64,000 nt of DNA, taken from the NCBI GenBank assembly GCA_922989275.2, contig OV277858.1, forward strand, positions 102,720,794 through 102,784,793. Reading direction: 5' to 3'. The stretch comes from Gari tellinella. Lineage: Eukaryota; Mollusca; Bivalvia; Cardiida; Psammobiidae. The translations under genes and the position numbers were made by a program. The notes under the pieces are model-generated. The model ran no database searches, was not told where the DNA came from, and saw only the letters and a program-made list of their open reading frames with translations. Shown piece by piece: positions 51,589 through 61,932 of this stretch. Within the stretch, counting starts at the first letter, position 1, and every line of letters begins with the position of its first letter.

Positions 51589-51835
51589 TTAACCAATTAC
51601 CCCATAGACTGTTTCTAGTTTTGAAGAGAGGTGATTACTTAAAGCAGGTTCAGAGTAAAGCAGAATGCACCTAATCCACATTCTGCTTTACATTTAGCCT
51701 GCTTTAAGCTTCCATCCACTTCAGGATATAAAAAATATTTTTTAAGGTGAATATTTATGACTTTATAAAGTGAAACTATTCTCGTCAGCGGATCGAAGGA
51801 GAAATTAAAGGGTTATTTATTGGGTAATGGGTTAA
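51589..51835 (+). mobile_element. Family A MITE, plus
   Basis: Complete. The tip GCACCTAATCCACATT is imperfect. A small ATCGAAGG insertion lies near the right end. Confidence 0.9.
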
Positions 51836-52375
51836 GAGACAAAAAGCGAATTACCTGTGTTCATTACTACTATGTGTAGAACTGCAAGGGTACTGGTGGA
51901 TATTCTTTATCAAAACTACCTTCAAAACAGCTTCTGTTCAAAATAATAATCCAGTATCGTTATCTACAATGTCTTAGCACTCAGCATTCCCTGTAGAATG
52001 ATAGGTCAAAACACACAAAACATACATCCAGAACTTATCACAACTTGTTTCTTTTTGTATTATAATTTTTTTTTTTATAGCAGTTATTTTCCCATGAAAT
52101 AATTTCACCCCTAAATCAAAAGTGGTAAAATAAGAGTTACTAACAGTTACTGTAGGTGGAAATATTCATGTCAAAGTTTTAAAACTGCAGTGAAGTGTTT
52201 AAATATTATGATAATTTTATGGCACGGTGCATGTCATAAGTAAATCCATCACACAATAATCCATCAAAGACAGAGACAAGCATGCCTGTGTTTAATTTTC
52301 AAGCCACATTCCCGTATTCCATCTTGTATACTGTCACACACGCTGTAATGTTTCTGTCCTTGAGAATAAATAATC
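51836..52375. other. Unassigned stretch
   Basis: AT-rich with no gene or repeat end recognised. Confidence 0.5.
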
Positions 52376-52682
52376 CAAGGCCTCAGATACAAGCGAGTAA
52401 ACTGAAAATTACCAACATTTTCAACTTTAACCCACTACTCCACATATATGCTTTTTTACGCATCTAATCTAATCCTCCATCGAAGAAATGGTCACCTGTC
52501 TTCAAAATTAGAAACAAGCTATGGGTCAATGGGTTAAATTTCCACCAAACCCTATTTGTTGACTACTCATTTGAAATGTCTCTTTCAGATAATTCCAATA
52601 ATACCGGTAGTAGTCACGACGTAAAGTATGGTGGAGACAAACATTTAAGTATTTAAAATACCTTTCCTTGTATCTGAAGCAA
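52376..52682 (+). mobile_element. Family B relic with nested family A
   Basis: Left end CAAGGCCTCAGATACAAG, right end CTTGTATCTGAAGC. The hairpin ACTACTCATTTGAAATGTCTC has a mismatched partner. A short family A copy is inserted after CATTTTCAACT. Confidence 0.75.
52427..52537 (-). mobile_element. Family A MITE, hairpin fully deleted
   Basis: Only 111 bp: the left end (TTAACCCACTACTCCACA) joins directly to the right end (ATGGTCACCTGTCTTCAAAA to CAATGGGTTAA). The whole hairpin and its surroundings are missing. Confidence 0.9.
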
Positions 52683-52689
52683 CCAAAAT

Positions 52690-53205
52690 TAATATTGATA
52701 CATGTACTTAGACACACAATTACAACTGTAAGTAACCTTTCTGACGTTTACAAGCTCAAAATTCGATGATCTTATCGAGAGATTTTTTTTTTTTCAATTC
52801 CACAGAAAACTCATTACTGCAAGACAAAATCACACACTTCAGCAACGACAGACAAGTGATTCTTTTTCAAGCTCAGCATAAAATCAATGGTGGGGCGACC
52901 ACTGTATCACATACACAGACTGCCGGTATATCCAAGCAATGCATTTATCAATGTACATATGGAAACACATTGAAGAGTGACTGAGAGAGAGGAATTCATC
53001 AATATTTTCAATAATTATCCGCTGAATGCAGAACATATGTAGGCTACCCAATAACAACTGAAGATAAAAGGTATGTCATAAGCATGTAATTGGCATATGT
53101 AGTCAGCCCAGCAGGGACCTCAAGGGCTGATTAATATCAATGTTATAAGGCTCAATTGTACCTTTAACCTTTGTTACACTGTAGACCTGTATTGGAGATT
53201 TGTCA
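52690..53205. other. Unassigned stretch
   Basis: A T-run lies at 52783-52794. No gene or repeat end recognised. Confidence 0.5.
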
Positions 53206-53208
53206 TCA

Positions 53209-53262
53209 GTTTGGATCCAGATCAGGCCCCACTAAAAGTGGGGCCTGATCTGGATCCAAACT
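53209..53262. repeat. Family H hairpin core, perfect
   Basis: GTTTGGATCCAGATCAGGCC and its exact inverse around CCACTAAAAGTGGG. Terminal repeats are not visible. Confidence 0.85.
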
Positions 53263-53497
53263 GGTTGTCTCTCTTGAATTTGTTTCAGTTTATAATAATT
53301 ATTAAGAAGTATGAACCTGAATTACAGAATGTTTAGCAGGACAATCTTTTCAGCAGACAGGTTGAAAGGGTTCAAGGGGTAAGGGGACTAGACTGAGAGG
53401 TGGTAAGGTAAGTATATAAAGGGGTCAATACAGTCCATGAAATAGGAAACACTAGGGAAAACAACCCTTTACTGACTTTGCTTTGAAAATCTAGGCT

Positions 53498-53769
53498 TTA
53501 ACCCATTGCCCCAGATTCACCTTTTTACACCTGTAATTTACACCTCCATTTAAGAAAATACATGTACAATGTAGTTCCACTGTAAACAGTCATGAATATG
53601 CACCATGAGAAATATTTCCTTTAAACTAGCAGATGATAGCTTAAAAGCAGGCTGAAAGTAAAGCAGAAAGTACCTTAAGGCACAACCTGCTTTACTTTCA
53701 ACCTGCTTTAAGAGGTCACCTGTCTTCAAAACTTCAAACAAGCTATAATATATCATGGTAAAGGGTTAA
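53498..53769 (-). mobile_element. Family A MITE, minus
   Basis: Both TTAA present. A small insertion ATACATGTACAATGT lies in the left third. Hairpin tip GTACCTTAAGGCACAAC is asymmetric. Confidence 0.88.
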
Positions 53770-53856
53770 GTTCTAAGCATTTTGCTTTACGGTCAACCTG
53801 CTTTAAGTGGAAACCTGCTTTCAAAAATTGAAACAAGCTATGGGGTAATGGGTTAA
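53770..53856 (-). mobile_element. Family A right half
   Basis: It begins at the previous TTAA with the right hairpin arm (GCATTTTGCTTTACGGTC) and ends GGGGTAATGGGTTAA. Another half copy consistent with an apex insertion. Confidence 0.82.
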
Positions 53857-54100
53857 CCTTTTAAGTGATGAAGTATAACATCATATTATGATATTAGTTC
53901 AAAGAATTGTCAACTGCTTTATTTCTGATTTTGATCATTTATTCTTAATATTTTTCTGAAGGAGCCCTCTGATTTTGGTCTACACTGTGTACAAATGCAC
54001 CCCCCTGATATACACACACTGTAGGGTTAACCTGCTTGGACTTATCATAAGGGCACAGCTGCATGCGTCTTGCACATAGCTCAACAGTTCCTGATTACTC

Positions 54101-54303
54101 CAGGGCTGCCGGTTCTCCGGATTTTGTCAAAATCTTCGGATTTTATCCTAGCAGATGGTACCTTAAAGCAGGTTGAAAGTAAATCAGAATGCACATTTGC
54201 CTTAAGGCGCATTCTGCTTTACTTTCAACCGGATTTAAGCAATCACTCTTCAAAAATAGAAAATTTGAAAATCTTAGGATTTTCATGATTTATGGCAGCC
54301 CTG
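54101..54303. mobile_element. CAGGGCTGCC element carrying a family A core
   Basis: Terminal repeats CAGGGCTGCC and GGCAGCCCTG (54101, 54303) with flanks ATTACTCC / ATTCCCCC suggest a hAT-type MITE. The interior (about 54148-54262) is the middle of family A, including TCCTAGCAGATGG and the full hairpin, but without either A end. Confidence 0.82.
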
Positions 54304-54448
54304 ATTCCCCCCTGCCTCTGGTTGTTGCCTTGTGTTGACATACTCTTCAAGTTACAATAAAGACAGCCCAACAAGCACAGTGTCAACATAACATTCTGTG
54401 CCAGTGAGATATATCAAACTCAGCCATCAAGAATCAAACCTGTACAAT

Positions 54449-54985
54449 CAGAGCTCCAGATAAAGGGGGTATTTCAAAAACTAAAATCTTTATTTCTGCA
54501 TTAAACCCTATGGTGTTATACCAGTGTTCTGCCTAGAAATCCAAAACTATGGGCCCCAGGGCCCACTGGACATGAAAAAAGGGGGCCATTTTTTAAAAGT
54601 GTGGGCCCCACATTTTTTGCCATGAAAATAATAGAAAACACAATAAAAATAACTTGTCTTCCAATTACGACATTCACCAGTGGTGTGCTCTTATTCTTAA
54701 ATTGCTTTAGTATAGACAGAGATTGTCATAGAATCTGACCCACCATTGTAAGCCAGCCACGTATGATCTTTTGACCACCTATGCTGAAAAGTTCATCCCT
54801 TCTTTTTCTCGGCGGATATACTATTCGTGCGTTTCGAATTCGCGATTTTTTTAAGCGCGCCCTCGGGCCCATTTACGGGAATTTTTTGACGATTCTAATG
54901 AGTAGTAACACCATAGGATTTGGTGCTGAAATGAGGGAGAAAATGTTGAATTTGTTCAGTTTACTACCTTTTATCTGGGGCCCTG
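54449..54985 (-). mobile_element. Family B MITE, minus, split by an insertion
   Basis: The left part (54449-54528) ends CCTATGGTGTTA and the right part resumes GACGATTCTAATGAGTAG at 54888. The left hairpin arm was lost with the insertion. Confidence 0.83.
54529..54887. mobile_element. Insertion within family B, unassigned
   Basis: Sequence rich in GGGCCC (TATGGGCCCCAGGGCCCACT, GTGTGGGCCCCACATTTT) with a CpG-richer right third. I see no clean terminal repeats, so class and exact ends are uncertain. Confidence 0.55.
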
Positions 54986-55129
54986 GTACTCACTGATCTG
55001 ACAACTCTTACAGTGCTAACTGAGACTTGCATAAAATTTTACAATCAGCTAATTTGGAGCCAGATCATACCAGTAGCTTGTCATCTGATCATCGTGATCT
55101 GGATCCACACTGTTTGTCAATTGGATCAT

Positions 55130-55510
55130 GTTTCTGGACTGTTACATTCAAAGTTATCACAAGCCTTTGTTATGATTTGACATAGTGACCTATTTTTTAC
55201 CAGACATGACCCATATTTGAAAGTGCTATAGAATTTGTCATGATAATTCTAAGTTTGGTCAAGATTATGGCACAGCTGCGGCCTGTAGTGTTTTCAAGCT
55301 CTTTTTATTGACCTAGAGACCTACTTTTTGACCATACATGAACCATATTCCACTTTGACCTAGATTTTGCACAGATGACAATTCTGAGTAAGTCTGATCA
55401 AGGTGGAGGCAAAACAGTGACCTGTAATATGATGTTTTCAATAATTCTTCGAACTGACCAAGAACTTTTGAAGATAGAGCAGACACCATGAATATTTTGG
55501 ACATGGCTTA
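55130..55510 (-). repeat. Mollusc dispersed repeat, about 132-bp tandem units
   Basis: GTGACCTATTTTTTACCAGA (55183) and GAGACCTACTTTTTGACCAT (55316) head two units carrying ACATGAACCATATT-like sequence and a GCACAGATGAC-like tail. Confidence 0.65.
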
Positions 55511-55566
55511 CAATGGCATACAACTTTTGATAATGGTACCCCTGTGTTGGTGGTCGTAGACTACAG

Positions 55567-55790
55567 TACTAGAGAGACTCATCAGACCTTTCTGAATTAT
55601 ATAGAGAAAGAAGACTGTAAACTCGTTCCCAAGCATTTGATTGGTCAGATTTGAGCCTAGGCTCAAATCTGACCAATCAAATGCTTGGGAACACACAGAG
55701 ACTCAACTAAAATGCTTTATAACCTTGGAGCCTGTACTAAAGAGACTCGTCAGACCTTTCGGATTTATATAGAGACAGAAGACTGTAAGT
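55567..55790. mobile_element. Family F palindrome between direct repeats
   Basis: The core (about 55612-55734) has a perfect TTCCCAAGCATTTGATTGG... inverted repeat centred on GAGCCTAGGCTC and the right end TTATAACCTTGGAGCCTG. About 54 bp of flanking sequence (ACTAGAGAGACTCATCAGAC...) is duplicated on both sides with a few differences. The left F end is missing. Confidence 0.85.
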
Positions 55791-56318
55791 AATCCCCTCT
55801 TATCTGGAACCCTATGTGCCCCCCCCCCACCAAAATATCATCTAAAAGCCCAGTAAACCAGCCATTTCTCACATCCCTAACAAAACAACATATGATATGG
55901 CTTTTTGATGGAGCAATTACAGCCAAACATTAATACTATGCAAACAAATACTGTTCCATGCAACTCCATTGACGTAATTTGTCAAACTCAACATGAATTT
56001 CAGATTTCATTTGCCCATCCTTTTCCATTATTAACAACCACAGCAGTCTCTGATAATAAATACATACTGAGTGTATTCCCAGGAGTCTTATTATGCTAAG
56101 GATTCATCTTTAGTGAGAAACTCACATCTTTCACAGTAAAAAAAATATTAACCTTTTCCTCAACAGACATGAGTGCAAATCACTTATAAATATCAACTGT
56201 TACAGTGCTACTTCAGTATTTTAAGGTTAAAATAATTATAGCTTAGACACTTAAACTCTTTAGCATTTGAAATATGGTAAAAAAGGTATAAGTTTATAAA
56301 ATATGGCTAATGTTTGAC
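55791..56318. other. Unassigned stretch
   Basis: It starts with a solitary family B end (CCCCTCTTATCTGGAACCCT) and a short poly-C. Then featureless AT-rich sequence. Confidence 0.5.
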
Positions 56319-56572
56319 TTAACCCTTTCCCCCATAGAAGCGCCTTTTAGCGGATATGATTTAATCCTCAGCTGAAGAAAATAGTTCCAATTTAATCAGC
56401 CATGAATATTATAGTATAGGGAAAATTTTCTATATTTTAGTACATGGAAGCTTAAAGCTGGCTGAAAATAAAGCAGAATGCGCCTTAAAGGCACATTCTG
56501 CTTTACTTTCAACCTGCTTTAAGTGGTCATCTATCTTCAATACTAGAAATAGGCTATCAGGTAAAGGGTTAA
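56319..56572 (-). mobile_element. Family A2 MITE, minus
   Basis: It runs from TTAACCCTTTCCCCCATAGA to CAGGTAAAGGGTTAA. Tip GCGCCTTAAAGGCAC. Confidence 0.93.
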
Positions 56573-56631
56573 ACAAGCTAGAGCAAGACAACGTTATATG
56601 AGTTTGAGATATCGAGATTTGTCAGTGCCTA

Positions 56632-57118
56632 TACTTTACCCTCACTCAAGAGATACACATTTTTATGCCTTTAATTTATTCCTCCATTGAAGAAAATAGT
56701 TCCAATTTATACAGTCATGAATAATGTATCATATATTTTCCATTTTCTACTGTGTCCTGGTGGTAGCTTAAATCAGGCTTAGAGTGCATTCTGCTTTACT
56801 TTCAACCTGCTTTAACCCTTTGAACCCTAGTCCCGCATATAGGCGTCCTTTTCAAACAGTGCACATGTGGATAGTACACTTGTCCTATGCAAACAGTGAA
56901 GACCCAGATCAGAGGGCTCCAAAAGGAGCCCTCTGATCAGGTTCTTCACTGTTTGTCACAATGCCAAACATTTACAAAAACAACCCTTAAAAGTCAGAAA
57001 TGGACTAGACTAAAATGGAAACTGGAATTTTCCATTTAAAGTTTCAGGGAGGAAAGAGTTAAGCGGTCCACTATTATCGATACTAGAGACCACTATAGCC
57101 TATAGAGTAGTGGGTTAA
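56632..57118 (-). mobile_element. Family A host copy split by family D
   Basis: The left part (56632-56815) has an eroded hairpin. The right part (57059-57118) reads TTAAGCGGTCCACTATT to GTAGTGGGTTAA. The break is at the basal hairpin TTAA, as at 26111. Confidence 0.85.
56812..57062 (-). mobile_element. Family D MITE nested in family A
   Basis: It runs from TTAACCCTTTGAACCCTAGT to GGGAGGAAAGAGTTAA. The hairpin is near perfect (tip GGGCTCCAAAAGGAGCCC). Confidence 0.94.
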
Positions 57119-57680
57119 ATTAAAGCCCCCCCCCCCCCCCAAAGCAAACCACTGTACACTACATGCACAAACTGATCTTTTGGATGGCAATGCAGGAATG
57201 TCTGGTATTCTTGGAAATCTTTCAGACAAGACAGAATCTGATAGGTAAACTTAGAACAGGTTCATGCAGACAGAAATGAGCTTTTTTTTCACCCTTTAAA
57301 AAGATGATAGAGGAGTGGAGCACACCTTTTTCAAATAGATCCACAATCCACTTCAGATCTCCTTAAAAACAATCTGTATTTTCAAAATCGAAACAACTTG
57401 CCACTAGAATTGTATATTTCTTAAAATAATGAAAACTGACTCGATTTTTAGAACTTGGGCAGACAAGAGTATGGAGCCAAAATTTACACAGCATTCGAAG
57501 TGCTAAACAATCCCAGTTGTTTTGGTCATCAAAATTGTTGAAGATATTGTCTGGGATGCCTACCTGTGAGTTATACTTACTTTCAATTAAGTTTCACATT
57601 CTCCAAGCTAGAGAATGCAATACCAATGCATGTTGGAGAATGGATTCACTCTTTGAAGGCTAGCATGGCTTTTGTAAATA
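57119..57680. other. Unassigned stretch with poly-C
   Basis: A 15-C run is at 57126-57140. A short inverted pair ATTCTCCAAGCTAGAGAAT lies near 57598. No gene called. Confidence 0.5.
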
Positions 57681-57702
57681 CAGTCAAACCTCTATATTAT
57701 AA

Positions 57703-57894
57703 CAGGGCTCCAGATAAGAGAGAGTAACCTGCACAAATCCAATATTTTCTCACTTATTTAGCACCAAATCCTATGGTGTTACTACTCATTAGAATCGTCT
57801 CTTCGAGACGATTCTAATGAGTAGTGACACCATAGGGTTTAAAGCAGAAATAAGGATTTTAATTTTTAAAATACCCCCCTTATCTGGAGCCCAG
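57703..57894 (+). mobile_element. Family B MITE nested in a family C end
   Basis: Ends CAGGGCTCCAGATAAG and CTTATCTGGAGCCCAG. The C-derived TTATAA is duplicated on both sides. The hairpin is perfect (TCGTCTCTTCGAGACGA). Confidence 0.93.
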
Positions 57895-57911
57895 TTATAA
57901 CCACTGAACTG

Positions 57912-58363
57912 CAGGGTTTTCCCTGGCGCACAAAATGTGCGCCAATGACCCCCTTTTTGATAAAATGTCCCTCAAACATTTTTACTGGGGTCAACTTTGA
58001 CGCAACTTTGAAAATCCATCACAGTGATCACAAAATGTTATGTGTTAAAACATGAAACAGAAGAAACTCTGAAGACCATAATGTTTGTCTTTTAATAGGT
58101 GGTTTTCTGCAATACTGTCACACTTCATTAAGCAACCAACACTCTTTACATCTCTAGATTATTCATATATAACTAAGTGTCTGGTTTTTAGAGGATTTCT
58201 TCAGAGATGGAAGGGTATACTATTAGTCTATTATAAAATAAGTTACCTACCAAACAGCAATGCATGATAGACAAGTGACCCCCAAAAATTAGTTTTGTCC
58301 CCCAATCTAAGGAACCTGGTGGAAACAATGTCCCCCATTTGTCAACGCCTGGGGAAAACCCTG
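57912..58363. mobile_element. 452-bp CAGGGTTTTCCC element
   Basis: Ends CAGGGTTTTCCCTGGCG and CCTGGGGAAAACCCTG are inverted. GAACTG and GAATTG flank them. It contains GACCCCCTTTTT / TGTCCCCCATTTG and no transposase. hAT-like by its ends. Confidence 0.82.
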
Positions 58364-58534
58364 GAATTGTCTCAATAATCAGGTGTTTATGACAGGCCGC
58401 TGCTTAAAGTAAGGTGAACATATTTAGCCTTCACCTTGCATTAAGCTGTCACCTGTACTTTATGCAGTCAATTAGCCTTCTTTTCAGTGGTCTTAATAGA
58501 AATTAAGGTTTTACTGTATAGGAGACTAAAGTAC

Positions 58535-58628
58535 TGCTTTACTTTCAGTGTGCAATATAAGCTGTCGCTTGTCTTTTGTACAATCAATTAGCCTTCTTTT
58601 AAGTGGTCGTAATAAAGAGGTTTTACTG
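58535..58628. mobile_element. Family C right-half fragment
   Basis: CTGCTTTACTTTCAGTGTGC through TACAATCAATTAGCCTTC to AATAAAGAGGTTTTACTG. It lies directly after another C element's right end. Confidence 0.8.
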
Positions 58629-58811
58629 CACACTATCAGAACATAACACTCCATAAATCAAAGCCTTTCCTTTATCCTTATCATAGGATATCATTGGCTT
58701 CAAAATTGACATCTGCAAAAAATATCTCTTAACAGTCAACCTTATTTCAAGCTGCCATTCATTGAAGTAGATGTCTAATACGATGGCTGCTTCCTGCACA
58801 GTAAATGCAGC

Positions 58812-59063
58812 TTAACCCATTACCCCATAGAAGCGCCTTTTAGCACATTGAATTTATTCATCTGTAAAAAATAGTTCCAATTTTTACAGCCATGAAAATG
58901 AATAACCAGAAATATTTTGTAAATCCTAGCAGATGAGAGCTTAAAGCATGAGGCTGAAAGTAAAGCAGAATGTGCCTTCAGGCACATTCTGCTTTACTTT
59001 CAACATGCTTTAAGTGGTCACATATCTTCGAAACTAGAAACAAGCTATGCTGTAATGGGTTAA
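58812..59063 (-). mobile_element. Hybrid A/A2 MITE, minus
   Basis: The left end combines the A terminus (TTAACCCATTACCCCATA) with the A2 interior (GAAGCGCCTTTTAGCAC), a recombinant of the two subtypes. The hairpin is intact with a small insertion (GCATGAGGCTG). A further A fragment is at about 59127-59195. Confidence 0.9.
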
Positions 59064-59388
59064 ATAAATGTGTGAAAAGTATAATGCAGAAAGCTCTTGT
59101 AAGCTGCCACTTTCATCTTTCTTTTACCAATTACCCCATTAATACACCTTTTCATGCTTATTATTCATATGCCAAGAAAAGTAGTCCCTAGCTAGCAATT
59201 CCTGAAAGTAAATCAGAAAGTTTTTAAAACACATTTAATAATAATATACACAATTTACTTTTTCATTATGGAAGATCGAATAGGTTTAATGAACAAAAAA
59301 ATGCTTTCAAGAAATGAACATCTACATACCTCTAGTAAAAAATTTTCAAAGAGAACCGAATCATTACATAGATAGATATTATACATAC

Positions 59389-59816
59389 TAGGGGTGTAAC
59401 GATTCGGCGGTGTACCGATATATTGCGGTGTGAGCTGAATAATATTGCCCCGCGGTTCAGATTCAGAAAAACCGATTTTCTTTGCCTTATTTAAAAACGG
59501 TAAAAGAATGGACAAACTTACTTTTTGTTTCGCGGAATTGTTTTCGAAACAACGCGTAGACGCACTCCGGTGTTTTATCCATATCCCTAACCGGTGTAAC
59601 AGTAACTATTTCGTTTCTGTTTAATCTCGCTCAACGAGACGCTCTTATTAAGAAACAAGCAGCGAATCAAGGGCCTGGTTGAACATGATTAATACAGTAA
59701 ACACGATGGCAGATGCTTGTTCCATACTTACACGGTTTATTGCAATATATTGCGATTCGATTTCTCCGTATTGCGATATACTGCGGTGTGGGTTTCGGCG
59801 AATCGTTACACCCCTA
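59389..59816. mobile_element. hAT-type MITE with perfect 8-bp duplication
   Basis: Ends TAGGGGTGTAACGATTCG and CGAATCGTTACACCCCTA are perfect inverted repeats. ATACATAC flanks the element exactly on both sides (59381-59388, 59817-59824). The 428-bp interior has subterminal TATTGCGGTGTG repeats. The TAGGGGTGTAACGATT end is widely seen in animal hAT elements. The two ORFs inside are not transposase. Confidence 0.95.
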
Positions 59817-59824
59817 ATACATAC

Positions 59825-60254
59825 CCATGGTAGAAAAAGAATTAAATCACAGCAACACACCACTAGTATTCCAAAACATTCAGGGTTTTTTTCACCATCC
59901 AGTGCCAACAACATAAGACATCTATCACTCCCCCATCTTAGTTTTTATATCTATATAAAAACAGTGACTAAATGAAACTTGTTAACAACGCTAAATCCTT
60001 ATCCTTCTGATACACTGTCTGTTGTTGTTGTTGTTGTTGTTTAGGTCTTCCTCTTCAGACTAGGTGTCAACAGTTTATATCCTGATCAGATACCAATTTA
60101 TGATCTGAGGGAAGAGACTTAAAACTTAATGATCCTGATTTCTGGAAACTTCACACACCGCTGTGTTTTGGCCAGCCTCAAATGCAATACTTAGAATCTC
60201 GAGCCAAATCTGGATCATAACTGTTTAATGCAACATGCCTTTTTTTTTAATAGC
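59825..60254. other. Unassigned stretch with TTG run
   Basis: A (TTG)n microsatellite lies at 60022-60041. No other feature recognised. Confidence 0.55.
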
Positions 60255-60505
60255 TTAACTCTTTGAACCCTAGTCCCGCTTATAGGCGTGCTTTTCAAAC
60301 AGTGTACATGTAAATAGTACACTTTTCCTATGCAAACAGTGACGACCCTGATCAGAGGGCTCCGAAAGGAGCCCTCTGATCAGGGTCTTCACTGTTTGTC
60401 ACAATGCCAAACATTGACAAAAACAACCCTTAAAAGTCAGAAATGGAATAGACTAAAATGGAAACTGGAATTGTCCATTTAAAGTTTCAGGGAGGAAAGA
60501 GTTAA
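60255..60505 (-). mobile_element. Family D MITE
   Basis: It runs from TTAACTCTTTGAACCCTAGT to GGGAGGAAAGAGTTAA. Hairpin GACCCTGATCAGAGGGCTCC with partner is perfect. Over 90% identical to the copy at 56812. Confidence 0.95.
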
Positions 60506-60561
60506 CTAAATATTAAACATAGACATGTAGGAAAGACTTTTCATGTCTGCTAGGTTGGTGC

Positions 60562-60625
60562 TTTAAAACAGACTAAAAGTAAAGCAGAAAGCAAAGGTTT
60601 CTGCTTTACTTTTAGCCTGTTTTAA
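60562..60625. repeat. Variant hairpin cassette
   Basis: TTTAAAACAGACTAAAAGTA faces TACTTTTAGCCTGTTTTAA around AAGCAGAAAGCAAAGGTTTCTG. Related to the A/C cassettes but without known ends. Confidence 0.75.
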
Positions 60626-60944
60626 CCAATTACCTTTTATCAAGCACAGAAAAAATTATGAAGAAAAAGGTTTAGAGAATATGGGTTAACCTGGTGGCTA
60701 CAGACACCACACACCATCTACTGAGACTGATGAAGTGATTTACACCATTCAGATAAGACATCTCCCAGTCCTAACATAAGCCCAGTGGCCGGCCTAATGC
60801 TGATCAGACTGACTGATAGGCCCCTCTTGTTATATATAACCCTTAGCATCCAGTAATACCCGTTTGCTTTAAAATTGTCATCTGCATAATTTATTAAATT
60901 TATATTTATGCATTTTTAAGAAAAGAAACCTAAAGACAAGTGTC

Positions 60945-61007
60945 AAACAGTTTGGATCCAGATCAGATGCCACGTTATACGGTGTATGATCTGGATCCAA
61001 ACTGTTT
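60945..61007. repeat. Family H hairpin core
   Basis: AAACAGTTTGGATCCAGATC faces GATCTGGATCCAAACTGTTT around AGATGCCACG...; arms of about 24 bp are perfect. Confidence 0.82.
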
Positions 61008-61771
61008 TCAATAAACAGTTAGGTCGTGATCAGAAGGCAAAGGGTTATTGCCTGCTGAACAAACATTGTCTGCTAGAAAAAACCCTGCTTAATTCTGAAA
61101 TGTGGCTTTCTTCTCTTTACTTGCACATGTATACAGTACAAACAAACTGTTTAGATCCGGACCAGACACTGATCAAGTTATTTGGTATCTAATCAGGATC
61201 TAAAATGTTGGTAAAGGTGTTTCCCGGTTTTCAGTGTTGAAGACATTAACCCTTGATCTGAAATAATTCTACTTCAAAATGGCTAATTTCAATTGTCTTG
61301 GAATTCTAGCTTTCAACAATCTCAACTTAAACTATGGATCCTCAACCTGGCCACAAACCGTGACACTTGGTGTCTTGTCTGGATCTCTTCTATCTGCAAA
61401 TTACGTATTCTCTAGAGGCCAGTTGCTATTGGCAGGATATTAGTAAAGTACACAGAAGGTACAAACATCCTTGGCTCTAAGCTAAACAGAAAGGATAAAC
61501 AGCATGGAACTTTTACACTGAGGAAACTGTAAATAAGTTATATACACAGTCGACTTTGTATTTTGTGTTTTCTTAAATTGAAGAAGCATGAAGCCTAATA
61601 GCTGTTTATAGACGTAAAGCAGAAAGCTCCTGTAAGAGTCTACTAGACAGCTTAGTATTGGACAAAAGTAAACCAGACACCTCTTACTTACTTCAATATA
61701 ACAGATCACTGGGAAAGTGTGTACACCTTTTCAGACGAAGAAAGCAGAAGATTGAGTTTGTTTAATGAACG
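61008..61771. other. Unassigned stretch
   Basis: A weaker H-like hairpin (GTTTAGATCCGGACCAGAC / AATCAGGATCTAAA) lies at 61149-61205. Nothing else recognised. Confidence 0.5.
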
Positions 61772-61932
61772 CCTTACTCCATAAATACACATTTTCCCTC
61801 CTTTTAATACGGTATATTGCTCTACTGAAGAAAACAGAACCACTTCATGGAACTTATAATTTTCTATATCCTAGCAGATGATAGTGTAAAGCAGCAGGCT
61901 GGAAGTAAAGCAGAGTGTGCCATATTGAGTGG
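61772..61932 (-). mobile_element. Family A MITE relic, minus
   Basis: CGCCTTACTCCATAAATAC through TATCCTAGCAGATGATAG to one hairpin arm; the right half is missing. Confidence 0.72.

Larger units (their letters stand above)
57681..58516. mobile_element. Family C MITE with two nested insertions
   Basis: Left end CAGTCAAACCTCTATATTAT and right end CTTAATAGAAATTAAGGTTTTACTG lie between TA sites. The C sequence is interrupted first by family B and then by a CAGGGTTTTCCC element. The hairpin is reduced to AAGTAAGGTGAACATATTTAGCC. Confidence 0.85.

Noticed and set aside
57155..57255. Plus-strand exon-like frame ending in a GTAAAC donor-like site
   Set aside because: Only about 25 sensible codons after a poly-C run, no acceptor, and no family recognised; not above chance.
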